Assembly (NCBI RefSeq): GCF_013141695.1
Contig: NZ_WHNY01000090.1
Coordinates: 62,001-126,000 of the forward strand
Reading direction: 5' to 3'
Source: Paenibacillus plantarum
GTDB lineage: Bacteria; Bacillota; Bacilli; Paenibacillales; NBRC-103111
DNA length: 64,000 nucleotides
Both the position numbers and the translations under genes were made by a program. Position 1 is the stretch's first letter, and every line of letters begins with the position of its first letter. Below, in pieces: positions 62,537 to 64,000 of this stretch. The notes under the pieces are model-generated. The model had not been told where the DNA came from and made no database searches. It saw only the letters and a list, made by a program, of their open reading frames with translations.

Positions 62537-62960
62537 GCGCTTCCTCCATTCCAAGGCCCGCTCCTATAGTGCGAAACCAACTCCATCTAAATTCTATCAG
62601 AAGACCGCTTCCGATTAAAATTCAACATTTTTGCGATCCATATCATATTTTTATGGAGTACTCGAGATCTCGGCGCTCGGGTGTTGTTAGGGGAGTTTGT
62701 TGGTTTTGAGAGGCTAGTGCGCCAGAGATTTTCATTAACTGGAAAATGTACAGCTATTTACGAGAAATTTCATCATAAACGGGATTTAGCTGTGAAATAT
62801 GTAGTTAAAATCACTCATTTTGTTTATATAGGTAAAAACTTGTAAAATTAAATGTATATTTTCCATTTAATCTGCGTTGGACTGATAAATCCAAATATTT
62901 AACTACATAAAATCCATTTATTCGCCTGGGGTTCAGGAGATATTAAGAAAAGAGCAGGCG
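62537..62960. other. Intergenic region between yesN-like and prenyl synthase genes, 424 bp
   Basis: AT-rich and without a credible gene. It contains copy B of the dispersed hairpin element (about 62737-62931). At its right end is the hairpin that ends the prenyl synthase gene. Confidence 0.6.
62737..62931. repeat. Dispersed intergenic hairpin element, copy B
   Basis: It has AACTGGAAAATGTACAGCTA (compare copy A at 21107), then ATTAAATG with CATTTAAT as a hairpin enclosing TATATTTTC, then CCATTTATT. Against copy A, one base pair in the second stem changed from G-C to A-T on both arms. Confidence 0.6.
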
Positions 62961-62974
62961 CTATGCCTGCTCCA
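62951..62974 (-). terminator. Intrinsic terminator of the prenyl synthase gene
   Basis: On the minus strand GAGCAGGC pairs with GCCTGCTC around a short loop and is followed by TTTTCTT. The stem uses the last codons of the gene. Confidence 0.75.
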
Positions 62975-63899
62975 CTTCAACACCCAGCTTTATGAAATTG
63001 CCCCACGTCAGTGTCCGAAACTCTTCCTTCCATGGCGACAACGCTGGCAGCTCTGCCCATATCTCCTCCGCTTTCTGCGTGCACACGCTTTGAACGATGC
63101 GCGCATACTCCAAGCAGCCGGAGTCCTGAATCAACTGTTTCACGTCATCTTCCTTTTCTGCAAAAAGTTCAGCCGTGATCTCCCCCCTGTAGTAAGCCTT
63201 CACGGGTGAGAACTCTTCATCTTCAATAGAGAGTAGATACAGGATGGGCAGCGTCCGCTTCTTCGCCATGAGGTCACTTTTCTCATCATAGCGTACGAGA
63301 TCCCGCACATCATTCTGAATCTGGTGGAGAAGTCCCACACAATCGGCGATCTGATGCAGCTGCTCTATTGTTCCCTCTGCACAGGCTGTATCGGAATAGC
63401 CTAGGAAGCAAGCAAGACGGAATAACGAACCCGATTTCTCTTGCGTCATCCATAAATATTCATCAACGGTGGAAACCGCATTAATCACATCTTTATGCTG
63501 GCCATTAATCGATCTAGCAATGATTTTGCTAATTTCAACCAGCATCGTTCCGCTGGCATTGATCCTGCCCAATTCACCTATCATACCGATCAGTAGCGCC
63601 AATACAGCATTCAACGCACTCGCCGTGTCCACGCGCATCCAAGGCTTACTTTCGCTGTCCTGATCCTGCAGATCATCGACGATATCCAGGATAAGAACAA
63701 CTAACTCCGTTAATGCCGCTCGGCGATAGATATCAGGCGAACTCCCACCAAGCATAGCGTGTGTGCACAACGTGACTTTGGACCAAGACAGACTCGAGGT
63801 CTCGTTATCTGACATACATGATCTCAGCAGCATTTTCAAATCCTCATCAAACATATAATCATCCATCATCCGTGCCATGTGCTGCTGAATGTCCTGCAT
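62961..63899 (-). CDS. ComQ-like polyprenyl synthase family protein
   Basis: The 312-residue all-helical protein has a first aspartate-rich motif (DIVDDLQDQD) and a second, weaker one (NDVRDLVRYD), the Mg2+-prenyl diphosphate sites of trans-prenyltransferases. Sequence style and context match ComQ proteins, which prenylate the ComX pheromone, although a small isoprenoid synthase cannot be excluded. No ComX-like gene is found downstream. A LuxR-type regulator gene ends 16 bp upstream, on the same strand. Confidence 0.75.
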   Translation of the reverse strand: MQDIQQHMARMMDDYMFDEDLKMLLRSCMSDNETSSLSWSKVTLCTHAMLGGSSPDIYRRAALTELVVLILDIVDDLQDQDSESKPWMRVDTASALNAVLALLIGMIGELGRINASGTMLVEISKIIARSINGQHKDVINAVSTVDEYLWMTQEKSGSLFRLACFLGYSDTACAEGTIEQLHQIADCVGLLHQIQNDVRDLVRYDEKSDLMAKKRTLPILYLLSIEDEEFSPVKAYYRGEITAELFAEKEDDVKQLIQDSGCLEYARIVQSVCTQKAEEIWAELPALSPWKEEFRTLTWGNFIKLGVEVEQA

Positions 63900-63914
63900 G
63901 CGAAGCGCCTACTT

Positions 63915-64000
63915 TCAGGTGTAATATTTACTTTTGATAAACTTCTCCAAAGCCTCAGTCCTTGATTTGGCGCCCCATTTGTCATAAATTTTACGCAAAT
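63915..64000 (-). CDS. C-terminal end of a LuxR/NarL-type response regulator (partial)
   Basis: The last 28 codons before a stop read LRKIYDKWGAKSRTEALEKF and then IKSKYYT. This is the typical end of a LuxR-type helix-turn-helix (V-x-x-H-L-R-x-I-Y...K-x-R-x-E-A), as in ComA or NarL. The gene starts beyond the right edge. Being just upstream of the prenyl synthase on the same strand, it probably shares its operon. Confidence 0.75.
   Translation of the reverse strand, partial: LRKIYDKWGAKSRTEALEKFIKSKYYT

Noticed and set aside
62600..62950. comX-like gene downstream of the ComQ-like synthase
   Set aside because: I looked for a short minus-strand frame with a ribosome site and late Trp, and found only frames broken within a few codons.

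Overview
The window looks like chromosomal DNA from a spore-forming member of the Bacillota, most likely a Paenibacillus or close relative. This is inferred from gene content: a gerA-type germination receptor operon, a twelve-gene purine operon ordered purE-K-B-C-S-Q-L-F-M-N-H-D behind a guanine riboswitch, YesN/YesM two-component regulators beside an LplABC-type sugar importer, a yrk-like sulfur operon, YerB, YerC and VrrA/YqfQ homologues, and a very large secreted glycoside hydrolase with FN3 and carbohydrate-binding modules. I see no rRNA, tRNA, CRISPR array or insertion sequence. Most genes lie on the minus strand.

Layout. 1-2.9 kb: most of a hybrid sensor kinase that runs off the left edge. 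3.1-11.7 kb: an AT-rich accessory stretch with a membrane-anchored Mrr-type nuclease, two small unknown genes, an Xre-type repressor, a Nudix hydrolase convergent with a PLD-SF2 helicase-DUF3427 protein, a four-helix membrane protein ending in a HEPN-like RNxxxH motif, and a protein resembling an ADP-ribosyltransferase fold. This is the best candidate for a defence or toxin island. 11.9-15.3 kb: rlmD, a diacylglycerol kinase and a CbiX-type chelatase. 15.4-19.6 kb: germination operon gerA-gerC-small membrane protein-gerB. 19.8-22.4 kb: yerC, a glycine-rich VrrA-like gene and yerB. 22.6-28.0 kb: a 1800-residue multidomain glycoside hydrolase. 28.2-33.9 kb: a reactive-sulfur regulon (TauE/SafE, DsrE, TusA, TusA-rhodanese, rhodanese, rhodanese-MBL, a second rhodanese) with a CstR-like repressor and four matching palindromic operators. 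34-37.4 kb: DCC thiol oxidoreductase, LigB-type dioxygenase, lipoprotein amidase, a 42-residue membrane peptide and a zeta-like toxin-antitoxin pair. 37.5-51.5 kb: the purine operon. 51.8-52.8 kb: a YdeI-family gene and a truncated PerR-like regulator with a perfect PerR box. 53.0-62.5 kb: pectin or oligosaccharide uptake locus (pectinesterase, two solute-binding proteins, two permeases, YesM/YesN). 62.9-64 kb: a ComQ-like prenyl synthase preceded by the tail of a LuxR-type regulator.

How the genes work together. Purine biosynthesis is complete from PRPP amidotransfer to IMP and should be controlled by a guanine-responsive transcription terminator. The sulfur genes should move persulfide sulfur between TusA/rhodanese carriers, oxidise it with the MBL dioxygenase and export sulfite, with CstR sensing persulfide. 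In the sugar locus YesM/YesN probably induce the importer and the cytoplasmic pectinesterase.

The most unusual non-coding structure is an array of four hairpins, each exactly 61 bp apart, between purN and purH inside the purine operon. A second is a pair of intergenic elements 41.6 kb apart whose stem arms differ by compensating substitutions. All functional statements come from reading the sequence and from family knowledge; no database search was run.
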